This document shows, one piece after another, positions 1 through 6,500 of a DNA stretch of 24,284 bases. The DNA lies in contig DIYS01000250.1 in NCBI GenBank assembly GCA_002429115.1, forward strand, positions 1-24,284, in the 5' to 3' direction. How positions within the stretch are numbered: position 1 is the first letter of the stretch; every line of letters begins with the position of its first letter. Position numbers and translations under genes: made by a program. The notes below the pieces were generated by a model, which was given only the letters and a program-made list of their open reading frames with translations, was not told the DNA's origin and did not search any database. This DNA comes from Saccharicrinis sp. UBA6048. Lineage in GTDB: Bacteria > Bacteroidota > Bacteroidia > Bacteroidales > Marinilabiliaceae.

Positions 1-425
1 CTGTTAACAGTTCCGCTTAACTGATCCATGCTGATGACAGTGATAGGCATGGCTTGCTCTCGTAGTTCACGCGCCTTACTTTTAGTAGCCACAACAACCT
101 CATTGAGATTCTGAATTTTCGGCGCGATCTTTAATTCTAAATTCAACCTTTGGTTGGCATTAAAATCAACCGTTTTGTAACTTGGTGTATACCCAATATA
201 AGAGGCCATTAAGGTATATTGTCCCGAAGGAACGTGTTCTATTTTAAAATTGCCATTAAAATCTGTTACTGCTCCAATTTGAAGTTCCTGAAGCAATACA
301 TTCACACCTGGTAAGCGTTCGCCGGTTTTTTTATCGATTATGGTTCCGGTTATAGCACCATCTTCTTTAGCCATTATTGGTCTGGCAATCAGAAATATTA
401 AAAGAATTGAAATTGTATGTTTCAT
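1..425 (-). CDS. TonB-dependent receptor, N-terminal part (cut by window edge)
   Basis: Only the first 141 codons lie in the window; the reading frame is open to base 1. Residues 1-19 form a signal peptide (MKHTISILLIFLIARPIMA). Residues about 24-100 form a carboxypeptidase-regulatory-like domain with the usual GxITDxxTGExLPGVNVLL pattern and GNFKIEHVPSG. Residues from about 105 begin the plug: a TonB-box-like NEVVV stretch, then LREQAMPITVISMDQLSG. Such receptors import iron complexes, cobalamin or glycans across the outer membrane with TonB energy. The gene is divergent from the PchR-like AraC regulator and its leader, which points to a ferric-siderophore or heme substrate. That substrate is inferred from context only; the barrel that would decide it is outside the window. 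Confidence 0.9.
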   Translation of the reverse strand, partial: MKHTISILLIFLIARPIMAKEDGAITGTIIDKKTGERLPGVNVLLQELQIGAVTDFNGNFKIEHVPSGQYTLMASYIGYTPSYKTVDFNANQRLNLELKIAPKIQNLNEVVVATKSKARELREQAMPITVISMDQLSGTVN

Positions 426-511
426 ATCTTTTCGGATATCGTTAGAATTTATAATTTGAAAAATGTGATAGAAATTAGTGGAGAAACGCATGTGCATTTC
501 ACCATTTTAAT

Positions 512-529
512 ATCCTAACTTATTAGGAT
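512..529. promoter_or_regulatory. Inverted repeat, candidate operator
   Basis: ATCCTAA at 512-518 and TTAGGAT at 523-529 are perfect reverse complements with a 4-bp spacer. The repeat abuts the TTG of the rightward promoter at 529-531 and lies about 90 bp before the start of the leftward receptor gene. That is a good position for an activator or repressor serving the divergent pair. The binding protein is unknown; the adjacent AraC regulator is the obvious candidate. Confidence 0.4.
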
Positions 530-559
530 TGCACAGTTTATTGGCTCATGATATTTTTG
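529..559 (+). promoter_or_regulatory. Bacteroidota-type promoter for the leader/AraC unit
   Basis: TTG at 529-531 is followed after exactly 20 bases by TATTTTTG at 552-559. This matches the Bacteroidota housekeeping pattern TTTG/TTG, 19-21 bases, TAnnTTTG. Transcription would start near 565-568, leaving an untranslated stretch of about 135 bases before the first micro-ORF at 703. No equally good match is seen for the leftward receptor. Confidence 0.5.
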
Positions 560-610
560 TTTTTATTTAGAATAAATTTAAACAGGTGCAAAAGTAGAGT
601 ATACAATCCC

Positions 611-631
611 ACTGATTATTTAACAATCAGT
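611..631. promoter_or_regulatory. Inverted repeat in the leader region
   Basis: ACTGATT at 611-617 and AATCAGT at 625-631 are perfect reverse complements around a 7-base spacer. The repeat lies downstream of the predicted rightward start and about 190 bp upstream of the leftward receptor start codon. It could be a DNA operator for the divergent genes or a weak RNA hairpin. It has no T-run on either side, so it is not an intrinsic terminator. Confidence 0.3.
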
Positions 632-702
632 ACTAAAAATTTAATCTAAGGGGCAAAAGTGTAAATGTTATTAGTGCATCATTAGTTGCAAAACGCAAGA
701 AG

Positions 703-753
703 ATGAAACGACCATGTAAATTTGATTATCCATATTTTCACACAAGAGGATGA
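703..753 (+). CDS. Leader micro-ORF 1 (16 aa, HTRG C-terminus)
   Basis: The ORF encodes MKRPCKFDYPYFHTRG and ends in TGA. An AAGAAG purine stretch (697-702) abuts its ATG. It is supported by a second copy of the same design at 805-846: both start ATGAAACGA (MKR), and both end CACACA-(A/C)GA-GGA-TGA (HTRG-stop), while the middle is free to vary. The single A/C change in the repeat falls in the first base of an Arg codon and is silent (AGA versus CGA). That fits a translated peptide with a constrained C-terminus, as in leader peptides that arrest ribosomes. The stop codon sits inside one arm of the RNA structure described below. It could still be a chance ORF within a conserved RNA; I know no named family for it. 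Confidence 0.5.
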   Translation: MKRPCKFDYPYFHTRG

Positions 754-807
754 TAAAATTTACTTGAGAGTTCCATGTGACAATTGAAAGTAAATTATAA
801 ACACATG
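716..807 (+). promoter_or_regulatory. Structured leader RNA, unit 1
   Basis: Two exclusive folds can be drawn. In fold one, 716-731 pairs with 748-763 (14 Watson-Crick pairs, one G-U, one mismatch), a strong hairpin inside micro-ORF 1 that takes in its stop codon. In fold two, 757-763 (AATTTAC) pairs with 790-796 (GTAAATT), and 774-779 (CATGTG) pairs with 802-807 (CACATG, which holds the start codon of micro-ORF 2). Together these form an H-type pseudoknot with two 10-base loops, 764-773 and 780-789. The block 768-790 recurs at 860-882 with two differences. Folds were drawn by hand; no energy was computed. Confidence 0.45.
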
Positions 808-846
808 AAACGAGCCATGAGAAAAACTTCTCACACACGAGGATGA
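805..846 (+). CDS. Leader micro-ORF 2 (13 aa, HTRG C-terminus)
   Basis: The ORF encodes MKRAMRKTSHTRG and ends in TGA, 49 bases before the preferred start of the AraC regulator. It repeats the start (MKR) and end (HTRG) of the micro-ORF at 703-753 but shares little in between and is three residues shorter, so the unit was duplicated and the middle has diverged or been shortened. The peptide is short and basic, with no hydrophobic segment, which argues against a secreted signal or membrane toxin and for a cis-acting leader role. The TGA falls at the beginning of the helix arm (843-855) that can pair with the ribosome-binding region of the regulator. A terminating ribosome there would cover that arm. 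Confidence 0.5.
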   Translation: MKRAMRKTSHTRG

Positions 847-898
847 TTATTTTTCAGGCGAGTTCCATATGACAATTGAAGGAAAAAATAATCATATG
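819..898 (+). promoter_or_regulatory. Structured leader RNA, unit 2, covering the AraC start
   Basis: This unit has the same architecture as unit 1 with different helix sequences. 846-855 (ATTATTTTTC) pairs with 882-892 with one bulged A, and 866-871 (CATATG) pairs with 893-898 (CATATG, which includes the AUG at 896). The two loops, 856-865 and 872-881, are again 10 bases each, and the two helices abut so they could stack. An alternative pairs 821-826 with 850-855 and 828-832 with 839-843. The G-C pair 777/804 of unit 1 becomes A-T 869/895 here, a compensatory change. The purine-rich GAAGGA before the regulator's start is in the structure. Confidence 0.45.
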
Positions 899-1888
899 AA
901 ATTTAATGCCATAATAAATGTGGATGATGTCCATGAGATGTTTAATATTGATTTTAACAAAACAGAAAATACTGCGATTGAAAATGGATTTACTAATGCC
1001 ATTAACCATCAGGAAGTTGGAAAAATGCGGTATAAGCATAAAAACTTTAAGGGTTTTTATATTTCAGAATGGGAAAGTGTATTTAATAATAACCTGACCA
1101 TTGAAGGCGCTATGGATGAACCAGTGTTTAGTCTTCATTTTATTCTGCAGGGACAAGGTTGTTATGCAATGGCAGACTTCGAAACAGAGACCTCTGGTGG
1201 GCAAAGCAATATGTGGATTTTTCAAGCTGGGTCAAAAGGTGGATCAAGCTATAAAAAGGAATCTCCTTTCACCTCATGGGCAGTTAATTTTGATAAAAGC
1301 TATTTTCATGACTTAGTAAATCGATATCCGGAATTATTAGAAGATCTATACAAACGTTACAGAATTGGAGAATCGTTTCATTGGCACCCAAAGCATATAC
1401 GTATTACTCCAGAGGTGTTAAATATTATTCAGCAAATTGAAAATGCATCCATGATGGGTACCAGTCGTACTTTATATACTGAAGCAAAAGTGCAGGAATT
1501 ATTGGCATTACAATTAGAATGCGCATGTGCCCAAACCAGGATTAGCAACACCGGTATAAAAACAGCAAACGATACAGATAAAATTCATGAAGCGAAAGAT
1601 GTTTTACTTAAAGATTTGAATAAGCCACCAACAATTTGCGAATTAGCAAGGATCGTTGGCATCAATGAAAAAAAGCTTAAATACGGTTTCCGTGAAGTTT
1701 ATAGCCAAACAGTATATGGATGCCTGTTTGAGCATAAAATGAATCTTGCCAGACAACTTTTGCTGAATACCAATAAATCAATTTACGAAATCGCTCTTGA
1801 ATGTGGCTATGATTATGCTTCTCATTTTACTACAGCTTTTAAACGAAAATATGGGTTGACACCTAAATGTTTTAGGGCGGCTGTATAA
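896..1888 (+). CDS. AraC-family transcriptional regulator, PchR-like
   Basis: This is a transcription activator of the AraC/XylS family, 330 residues from the preferred start. The C-terminal ~95 residues carry the double helix-turn-helix: first helix pair around PPTICELARIVGINEKKLKYGF, second around SIYEIALECGYDYASHFTTAFKRKYGLTPKCFR. The first unit reads LKYGFREVYSQTVYGCLFEHKM, typical of the PchR branch that senses ferric siderophores or heme. The N-terminal ~200 residues would bind the ligand. An in-frame ATG at 869 lies inside the duplicated noncoding leader block, so I chose ATG 896, which has GAAGGA eight to thirteen bases upstream. Divergence from a TonB receptor supports control of that receptor. 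Ligand identity is inferred. Confidence 0.85.
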   Translation: MKFNAIINVDDVHEMFNIDFNKTENTAIENGFTNAINHQEVGKMRYKHKNFKGFYISEWESVFNNNLTIEGAMDEPVFSLHFILQGQGCYAMADFETETSGGQSNMWIFQAGSKGGSSYKKESPFTSWAVNFDKSYFHDLVNRYPELLEDLYKRYRIGESFHWHPKHIRITPEVLNIIQQIENASMMGTSRTLYTEAKVQELLALQLECACAQTRISNTGIKTANDTDKIHEAKDVLLKDLNKPPTICELARIVGINEKKLKYGFREVYSQTVYGCLFEHKMNLARQLLLNTNKSIYEIALECGYDYASHFTTAFKRKYGLTPKCFRAAV

Positions 1889-2067
1889 AACATAACATTA
1901 CTGTGTTGATAATTTTGTTGTTACAATTCTTTACAGGCCTAACTATCGTACCTTTTAATTGTATCGAATTTACACGCAGCTTCCAATCGGGCGTGAAAAT
2001 CCTATTAACCACTAAAATTAAATATAGCAAATACTATAATTCTGGTTTATTTTAGCATATTTGTGCT

Positions 2068-2409
2068 GTGAAAAATAATGGGCAAATATCAATTATCTGG
2101 AAAAGACTAGCTCTAGTTCTTTTATTAGTTTCTGTTGTTCAGATCGCCAATAATGCCTTGTGTTTTCACACCCATATTGTAGATGGCAAAATATACGGAC
2201 ACGCTCACCCGGGAGATCAGAATAAAGATCACTCAAAATACGAGCTATCCTTTTATGCACAATTACAGCTTCTCAATACTTATGACGTTCCGCAGTTACT
2301 AAGCGATGTTGTTCTTATTTTTGAACGCGACGTAAAAGTTGAGATTAAGCAACAACCGGCAAGTAAACTTCAAAGTGCTACATTTGGGCGAGCCCCTCCC
2401 TTGGCATAA
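2068..2409 (+). CDS. Small exported His-rich protein, putative metal binder
   Basis: The 113-residue product has a hydrophobic N-terminal segment (about residues 13-30, signal peptide or anchor) followed directly by a histidine cluster, CFHTHIVDGKIYGHAHPGDQ, with a further HS pair. The remainder is moderately charged and ends GRAPPLA. The only plausible start is GTG at 2068, as a TAG lies in frame five codons upstream. I recall similar short HxH...DGxxxxHxHP proteins ending in R-A/G-PP next to TonB receptors in Bacteroidota, but know no established function. Position 300 bases before a receptor with a Cys-x-x-Cys plug motif suggests a role in metal or metal-chelate uptake. It could also be a periplasmic metal chaperone or sensor. 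Confidence 0.65.
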   Translation: MKNNGQISIIWKRLALVLLLVSVVQIANNALCFHTHIVDGKIYGHAHPGDQNKDHSKYELSFYAQLQLLNTYDVPQLLSDVVLIFERDVKVEIKQQPASKLQSATFGRAPPLA

Positions 2410-2707
2410 GGACACATTCTAAGTTTTCTAAATAGCACTTGCTCGAAATACTCTGAATTATTATAGTTATTTCATAGATGTCTTTCTCTATGTACTAAAT
2501 AAGTCATGGTCGTAATTTGGCCATATTGCCAATCTATTGAGTATTTCATTAGCACCTTAGCAAAGAAACTTGACTTCTTTTCTGCGGAAGTAATTGTGTC
2601 CAATATCCAATTTTTACGCATTCTATTAACACAACTCTAATCAGTTGTCCTGGAGATAAAATATCCCGGTACGACTAGATAAACACAACCTTTATAAATA
2701 ATTGATA

Positions 2708-5197
2708 ATGAAATTACACTTCAAATTACTAACCTTACTATTTTGTCTGTCAAGCCATTTTATAATGGCACAAATGGCGCCACCATCACCTTTGAGCAGT
2801 ATCAAAGGCAATATAACTGCAGATGGACAAGCCTTACCATTTGCCACTATTACAGTAAAAAATACAACACTGGGTGCCGCTTCTGATCTTAACGGAAATT
2901 ATAAATTAACGGATATTCCAGAAGGTGAATTTATCATTCGAGCGCAGGCCTTGGGATATAAACCCATTGAGAAAAAAGTAAGCTTTAAAAACGGGGAGAT
3001 CATCAAATTTAATTTTGATCTGGAATCTGATGTACTTGGTCTGGAACAAGTGGTAGTAACCGCCGACCGTAATGAGAAGAAGCGAAAGGAGGCTTCTGTT
3101 ATTGTTAATACCCTTACACCAAAGCTATTGGAAAATACGCAATCCGTTTCAATTAGTGAAGGACTAAATTATGTTCCTGGCTTGCGGCTTGAGAACAACT
3201 GTCAGAACTGTGGATTTACACAAGTAAGGATGAATGGAATGGATGGAGCACATTCGCAGGTATTGATTAACAACCGGGCTATATTTAGTAACCTGGCTGG
3301 TGTATATGGTTTGGAGTTAATTCCTTCAAGCATGATTGAGCGCATCGAAGTAGTACGTGGTGGCGGATCGGCACTATACGGCAGTAATGCTGTTGCCGGA
3401 ACCATTAACCTGATTACAAGAGATCCAATGGCTAATTCGTACGATATTGCCTCTCAATATAGTAACATTGGTGTTGGGACCGATGGCGATGCGGTTAGTG
3501 ATTATTCCCTGAACTTAAATACAACCATTGTAAGCGACAGTAAGAAAACAGGATTAGCTCTTTATGGTTTTTATCGTGATAAAGACCCATACGATGCTAA
3601 TATGGATGGCTATTCTGAAGCTGCTCAAATAGAAAATCTGACCCTTGGTGCACGCTTTTACCACCGCATCGATTACCGAAATAAAATTACGGTTGACTTT
3701 TTACGAATGAATGAAGAACGTCGAGGTGGTAACAAGTTCGATTCACCAAACCATGAAGCTGATATTTCGGAAGCTCTGGATCATAAAATTACAACTGGAG
3801 CCCTTACTTACGAACGCTTTGTGGGTACAGGAAGCATGTTATCGGTTTATGCATCAGCGCAAAATGTTGATCGCGGTTCCTATTATGGTGCCAACAAATC
3901 AATCAAAGATTACGGACAAACTGATGGATTAACCATGAATTTGGGAACTCAGTTTAAGACGGATTTTGGTAAAAACAGCCTGGTAAGTGGTATCGAGCTG
4001 GTAAGCGATAAACTGGAAGATAAGAAATTAGGTTATCCGGATTATAGCAAACCGAATTACGACGATGATGGCAACATTATTGACTTCGAACACGCACCCA
4101 ACAAGCTGATAACAGATCAAACGAAAAATGTTTTTGGAATATTTGCTCAGTTCGATCGTCAGTTTGGTCCGGTGAAGGCCTCTTTAGGTGGTCGGTTTGA
4201 CCGTTATGACATCTCTGATTTAGATGAGAAAAATAAATCCGGAAATAGCGGAGATAATAGTGGAAATGTTTTCAGTCCCCGTTTAAACCTTTTGTGGGAT
4301 GTCATACCTTCATTACAATGGCGTGTCAGTTACTCGCAAGGCTATCGGGCACCTCAGGTTTTTGATGAAGACCTACACATATCAGTATCCGAAGACATTA
4401 GAATGGAACATGCCAATGCGCCCGGTTTAAAACAAGAAACCAGCCACAGTTACATGTCATCGTTTGATTTTAACAAGCGCTTTGGGCAATGGAATATTGG
4501 TGTTTTGGCCGAAGGGTTTTACACCAAACTTAACGATGCCTTTGCTTCAAATCCTAAGACAGATTCTGAGACCGGTATCACAACACACTGGCGTACAAAT
4601 GCTGAAAATGGCGCGACAGTTAAAGGTGTTAATTTTGAGGTAAATGCCTCACCATCAAAAAACCTTTTTATCAGAACCGGCTATACAACACAGCAAAGTA
4701 CTTTTGGTGATGCCCAGGAGCTTGGTGAGAAAGATTTCTTACGAACCCCCAATGATTATGGCTTCTTCTCAATCGACTATGTTATTGCCAGTAAACTGAC
4801 CTTAATTGCCAGCGGAACCTACACTGGCAAAATGAAGATCGCTTATTACGGATCAGATTACCGCATGGGTGAAGTGATTCAAATTGCCAATGAAGACGGG
4901 GAGATCATTAGAAAAGAAACCTATAATGGACAGCCTATTGATATACAAGATGGCGAAGTACCAGGCACACTAAGAACAACACCTACCTTTTTTGATCTTG
5001 GTCTTAAAGCCGAATATGATTTGAAATTTGGAAGCATACCATTTAAAGCCTTCGCAGGTGTTAAGAATATTTTTAATTCTTACCAGGATGATTTTGATAC
5101 AGGTGATGGACGCGATCCGGCATACATTTATGGACCTACCAATCCAAGAACGGTTTATGCCGGCATTAAACTAAGCAATGTTTTTGGCTCACATTAA
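2708..5197 (+). CDS. TonB-dependent receptor with CxxC plug motif
   Basis: This is an outer-membrane active transporter of 829 residues. ATG 2708 is chosen over a TTG six bases upstream because it starts a clean signal peptide (MKLHFKLLTLLFCLSSHFIMAQ). Residues about 30-110 are a carboxypeptidase-regulatory-like domain. EQVVVTADR near 113-121 is a TonB-box-like segment. Residues about 125-240 are the plug, with IERIEVVRGGGSALYGSNAV and GTINLITRDP. The rest is the barrel, and the last residue is H rather than the usual aromatic. The plug carries NNCQNCGF, with cysteines at 165 and 168, unusual for this family and a possible metal site. With the His-rich upstream gene it suggests metal, heme or cobalamin-like uptake; the substrate is unproven. 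Confidence 0.92.
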   Translation: MKLHFKLLTLLFCLSSHFIMAQMAPPSPLSSIKGNITADGQALPFATITVKNTTLGAASDLNGNYKLTDIPEGEFIIRAQALGYKPIEKKVSFKNGEIIKFNFDLESDVLGLEQVVVTADRNEKKRKEASVIVNTLTPKLLENTQSVSISEGLNYVPGLRLENNCQNCGFTQVRMNGMDGAHSQVLINNRAIFSNLAGVYGLELIPSSMIERIEVVRGGGSALYGSNAVAGTINLITRDPMANSYDIASQYSNIGVGTDGDAVSDYSLNLNTTIVSDSKKTGLALYGFYRDKDPYDANMDGYSEAAQIENLTLGARFYHRIDYRNKITVDFLRMNEERRGGNKFDSPNHEADISEALDHKITTGALTYERFVGTGSMLSVYASAQNVDRGSYYGANKSIKDYGQTDGLTMNLGTQFKTDFGKNSLVSGIELVSDKLEDKKLGYPDYSKPNYDDDGNIIDFEHAPNKLITDQTKNVFGIFAQFDRQFGPVKASLGGRFDRYDISDLDEKNKSGNSGDNSGNVFSPRLNLLWDVIPSLQWRVSYSQGYRAPQVFDEDLHISVSEDIRMEHANAPGLKQETSHSYMSSFDFNKRFGQWNIGVLAEGFYTKLNDAFASNPKTDSETGITTHWRTNAENGATVKGVNFEVNASPSKNLFIRTGYTTQQSTFGDAQELGEKDFLRTPNDYGFFSIDYVIASKLTLIASGTYTGKMKIAYYGSDYRMGEVIQIANEDGEIIRKETYNGQPIDIQDGEVPGTLRTTPTFFDLGLKAEYDLKFGSIPFKAFAGVKNIFNSYQDDFDTGDGRDPAYIYGPTNPRTVYAGIKLSNVFGSH

Positions 5198-5226
5198 CAA
5201 ATATAGATTCTGTCATTATGATGGAT

Positions 5227-5275
5227 AAAAAAAAGGCACCAGGTACTGGGAACAGAGCGGTACAGGTGCCTTTTT
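5227..5275. terminator. Strong intrinsic terminator, usable in both directions
   Basis: GGCACC at 5235-5240 pairs with GGTGCC at 5265-5270, with an inner GTAC/GTAC pairing (5243-5246 with 5260-5263). The stem is preceded by an eight-A run and followed by TTTTT. It lies 30 bases after the receptor stop and ends that transcription unit. Confidence 0.85.
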
Positions 5276-5641
5276 GCTCAACAAATATAGCTTAACGTTT
5301 AAATAAATTTTAAAGCTGTAGGTATCACAACATTTTATTTAGCACAATCATGTTTAATATGATTCCTGCAATCAGTAATGACTGCCGATTCACATCCATT
5401 ACATTTAATAAGATATTGAAATCGTTATTCAAAGGAAAGAATTCAACTTTAATAAATCAATCATGATAAATGATGATTTTATCGGAGCCCGGTCACACTT
5501 GATCTTTAATAATTACCCAAAAACTCATTTTTCCACCATTATATCAAGATTGATTATAAATCACTGATAATCTGATGAAAAACATTGATCTGATGCGTAA
5601 AATTCATTAATTTACTTTCCAATAACCAATAATATTGAAAT
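5276..5641. other. Intergenic region before the ferredoxin gene
   Basis: This is 366 AT-rich bases without a convincing ORF or RNA gene. It holds short imperfect dyads (for example AATCAT and ATGATT near 5345-5363) and, just before the ferredoxin start, the first copy of a 16-bp direct repeat. No exact TAnnTTTG promoter match was found. Confidence 0.6.
5618..5633. repeat. Direct repeat, left copy
   Basis: TCCAATAACCAATAAT occurs here and again at 5880-5895, both times preceded by A/T-rich sequence. This copy ends eight bases before the ferredoxin start codon. Confidence 0.6.
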
Positions 5642-5809
5642 ATGGCTTATGTAATTGATGACAATTGCACTGCATGTGGCTCATGCGTGCCCGAATGTCC
5701 TGTTGATGCAATTGCAGAAGGGGACATTTACAAAATTGATGATGTCGCCTGCACAGACTGCGGCTCATGCGAAGAAGTTTGCCCGGCAGATGCCATACAT
5801 GCTAATTAA
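5642..5809 (+). CDS. 2[4Fe-4S] bacterial-type ferredoxin
   Basis: This is a small electron carrier of 55 residues. It contains two copies of the cluster motif: CTACGSCVPECP at residues 9-20 and CTDCGSCEEVCP at 37-48, giving all eight cysteine ligands in the CxxCxxCxxxCP pattern. The protein is strongly acidic with almost no basic residues, as expected of clostridial-type ferredoxins that shuttle electrons for pyruvate:ferredoxin oxidoreductase, hydrogenase or Rnf in the cytoplasm of anaerobes. Length matches the family. It is a single-gene unit with its own terminator. A 16-bp direct repeat lies on each side of the gene-plus-terminator block. The partner enzyme cannot be told from this window. 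Confidence 0.95.
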   Translation: MAYVIDDNCTACGSCVPECPVDAIAEGDIYKIDDVACTDCGSCEEVCPADAIHAN

Positions 5810-5836
5810 TGGCATGTGTAAAGCAAAGTAAAAAAA

Positions 5837-5873
5837 GAGTTGGATGCAGCATGAATCACCCAACTCTTTTTTT
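5837..5873. terminator. Bidirectional terminator between ferredoxin and DUF2023 genes
   Basis: GAGTTGG at 5837-5843 pairs with CCAACTC at 5860-5866. The stem is preceded by a run of A (5830-5836) and followed by seven T, so it can end transcription of the rightward ferredoxin gene and the leftward gene at 5906-6367. Confidence 0.85.
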
Positions 5874-5879
5874 GTAAAA

Positions 5880-5895
5880 TCCAATAACCAATAAT
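5880..5895. repeat. Direct repeat, right copy
   Basis: This is an exact 16-base copy of the sequence at 5618-5633, placed seven bases after the T-run of the ferredoxin terminator. The two copies bracket 246 bases holding just the ferredoxin gene and its terminator. Confidence 0.6.
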
Positions 5896-5905
5896 CTATG
5901 CTTGT

Positions 5906-6367
5906 TTAATCGCTTCCGGTCGAACTGCATTGTTGAAAAAGGTTGTCCATTTGTTCCTTTTTCCTTTTTAAATAACGTTCGCATTGTTGCATGCGATCAT
6001 ATCCTAACATGGTTCCAAGTATAAAATCCTCTTCATCAGTAAATTGATTTAACGACTGATGACCAAATGATTCTATAATCTTCACGCACTTATCATTACC
6101 AAAAAAAACATTGATTTTTTCAGTTCCTACCTTCTGCAGATAGTAACTAATTCCTTTTCTATTTAAAAGCTCCTCTGTTTTGAAACGCTCTTTAATATTC
6201 ATAGTATGCAAAACCAGGCTTCGCAAGCCTTTTTTGTATTCATAAACATGATGCATTAATATCTGCATCTCGGCACTTTTATACTCCGCACAAGTCATTC
6301 GCATGCGATCCGAATTATCTGCACTTAATTTCAATTGTTTTATTGAGATGTGATTTTTAGAATCCAT
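5906..6367 (-). CDS. DUF2023-type protein
   Basis: The 153-residue soluble protein has no signal peptide or membrane segment. The core from residue 34 reads MQILMHHVYEYKKGLRSLVL, followed by a KINVFFG strand and FILGTMLGYDRMQQCERYL. I recognise this arrangement as the DUF2023 family, a small protein of unknown biochemical role in anaerobes. Family members are shorter (roughly 100-120 residues) and often begin at the equivalent of M34, so the true start may be at 6268. The upstream 33 codons are nevertheless plausible coding sequence. Four cysteines are present, without a cluster motif. It is convergent with the ferredoxin gene, and a functional link to electron transfer is only a guess. Confidence 0.65.
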   Translation of the reverse strand: MDSKNHISIKQLKLSADNSDRMRMTCAEYKSAEMQILMHHVYEYKKGLRSLVLHTMNIKERFKTEELLNRKGISYYLQKVGTEKINVFFGNDKCVKIIESFGHQSLNQFTDEEDFILGTMLGYDRMQQCERYLKRKKEQMDNLFQQCSSTGSD

Positions 6368-6500
6368 AAAAACCGTTTACTTCTGTATTATTACTTTACA
6401 AAATAAGTTCTTTCGTGGTACCTCTACAATCCCAATAAGTGGTGATTTTGTGTCTCGCTGGCAATGTTTATTCAAACGGCAATATCTTTAAATAGGGTAT

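Noticed and set aside
589..596. Leftward promoter (TACTTTTG on the minus strand) for the receptor gene at 1-425
   Set aside because: The -7 element fits TAnnTTTG, but the nearest TTG upstream is 27 bases away, outside the 19-21 base spacing, so I did not call it.
716..763. Intrinsic terminator formed by the strong leader hairpin
   Set aside because: The stem is long but is A/T-dominated and has no T-run after it, so transcription termination is not supported; a role in translation fits better.
751..880. Programmed stop-codon read-through driven by the pseudoknots
   Set aside because: In unit 1 the TGA is followed almost at once by an in-frame TAA, so read-through would add nothing.
869..895. 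AraC regulator starting at ATG 869
   Set aside because: This ATG is part of a duplicated noncoding block (compare 768-790) and lacks a ribosome-binding sequence as good as that before ATG 896.
1910..1917. Rightward promoter TAATTTTG before the His-rich protein gene
   Set aside because: No TTG or TTTG lies 19-21 bases upstream, and the distance to the gene is long; likely a chance match in AT-rich DNA.
5906..6367. Ferredoxin-DUF2023 operon
   Set aside because: The two genes are convergent and separated by a bidirectional terminator, so they are not co-transcribed.
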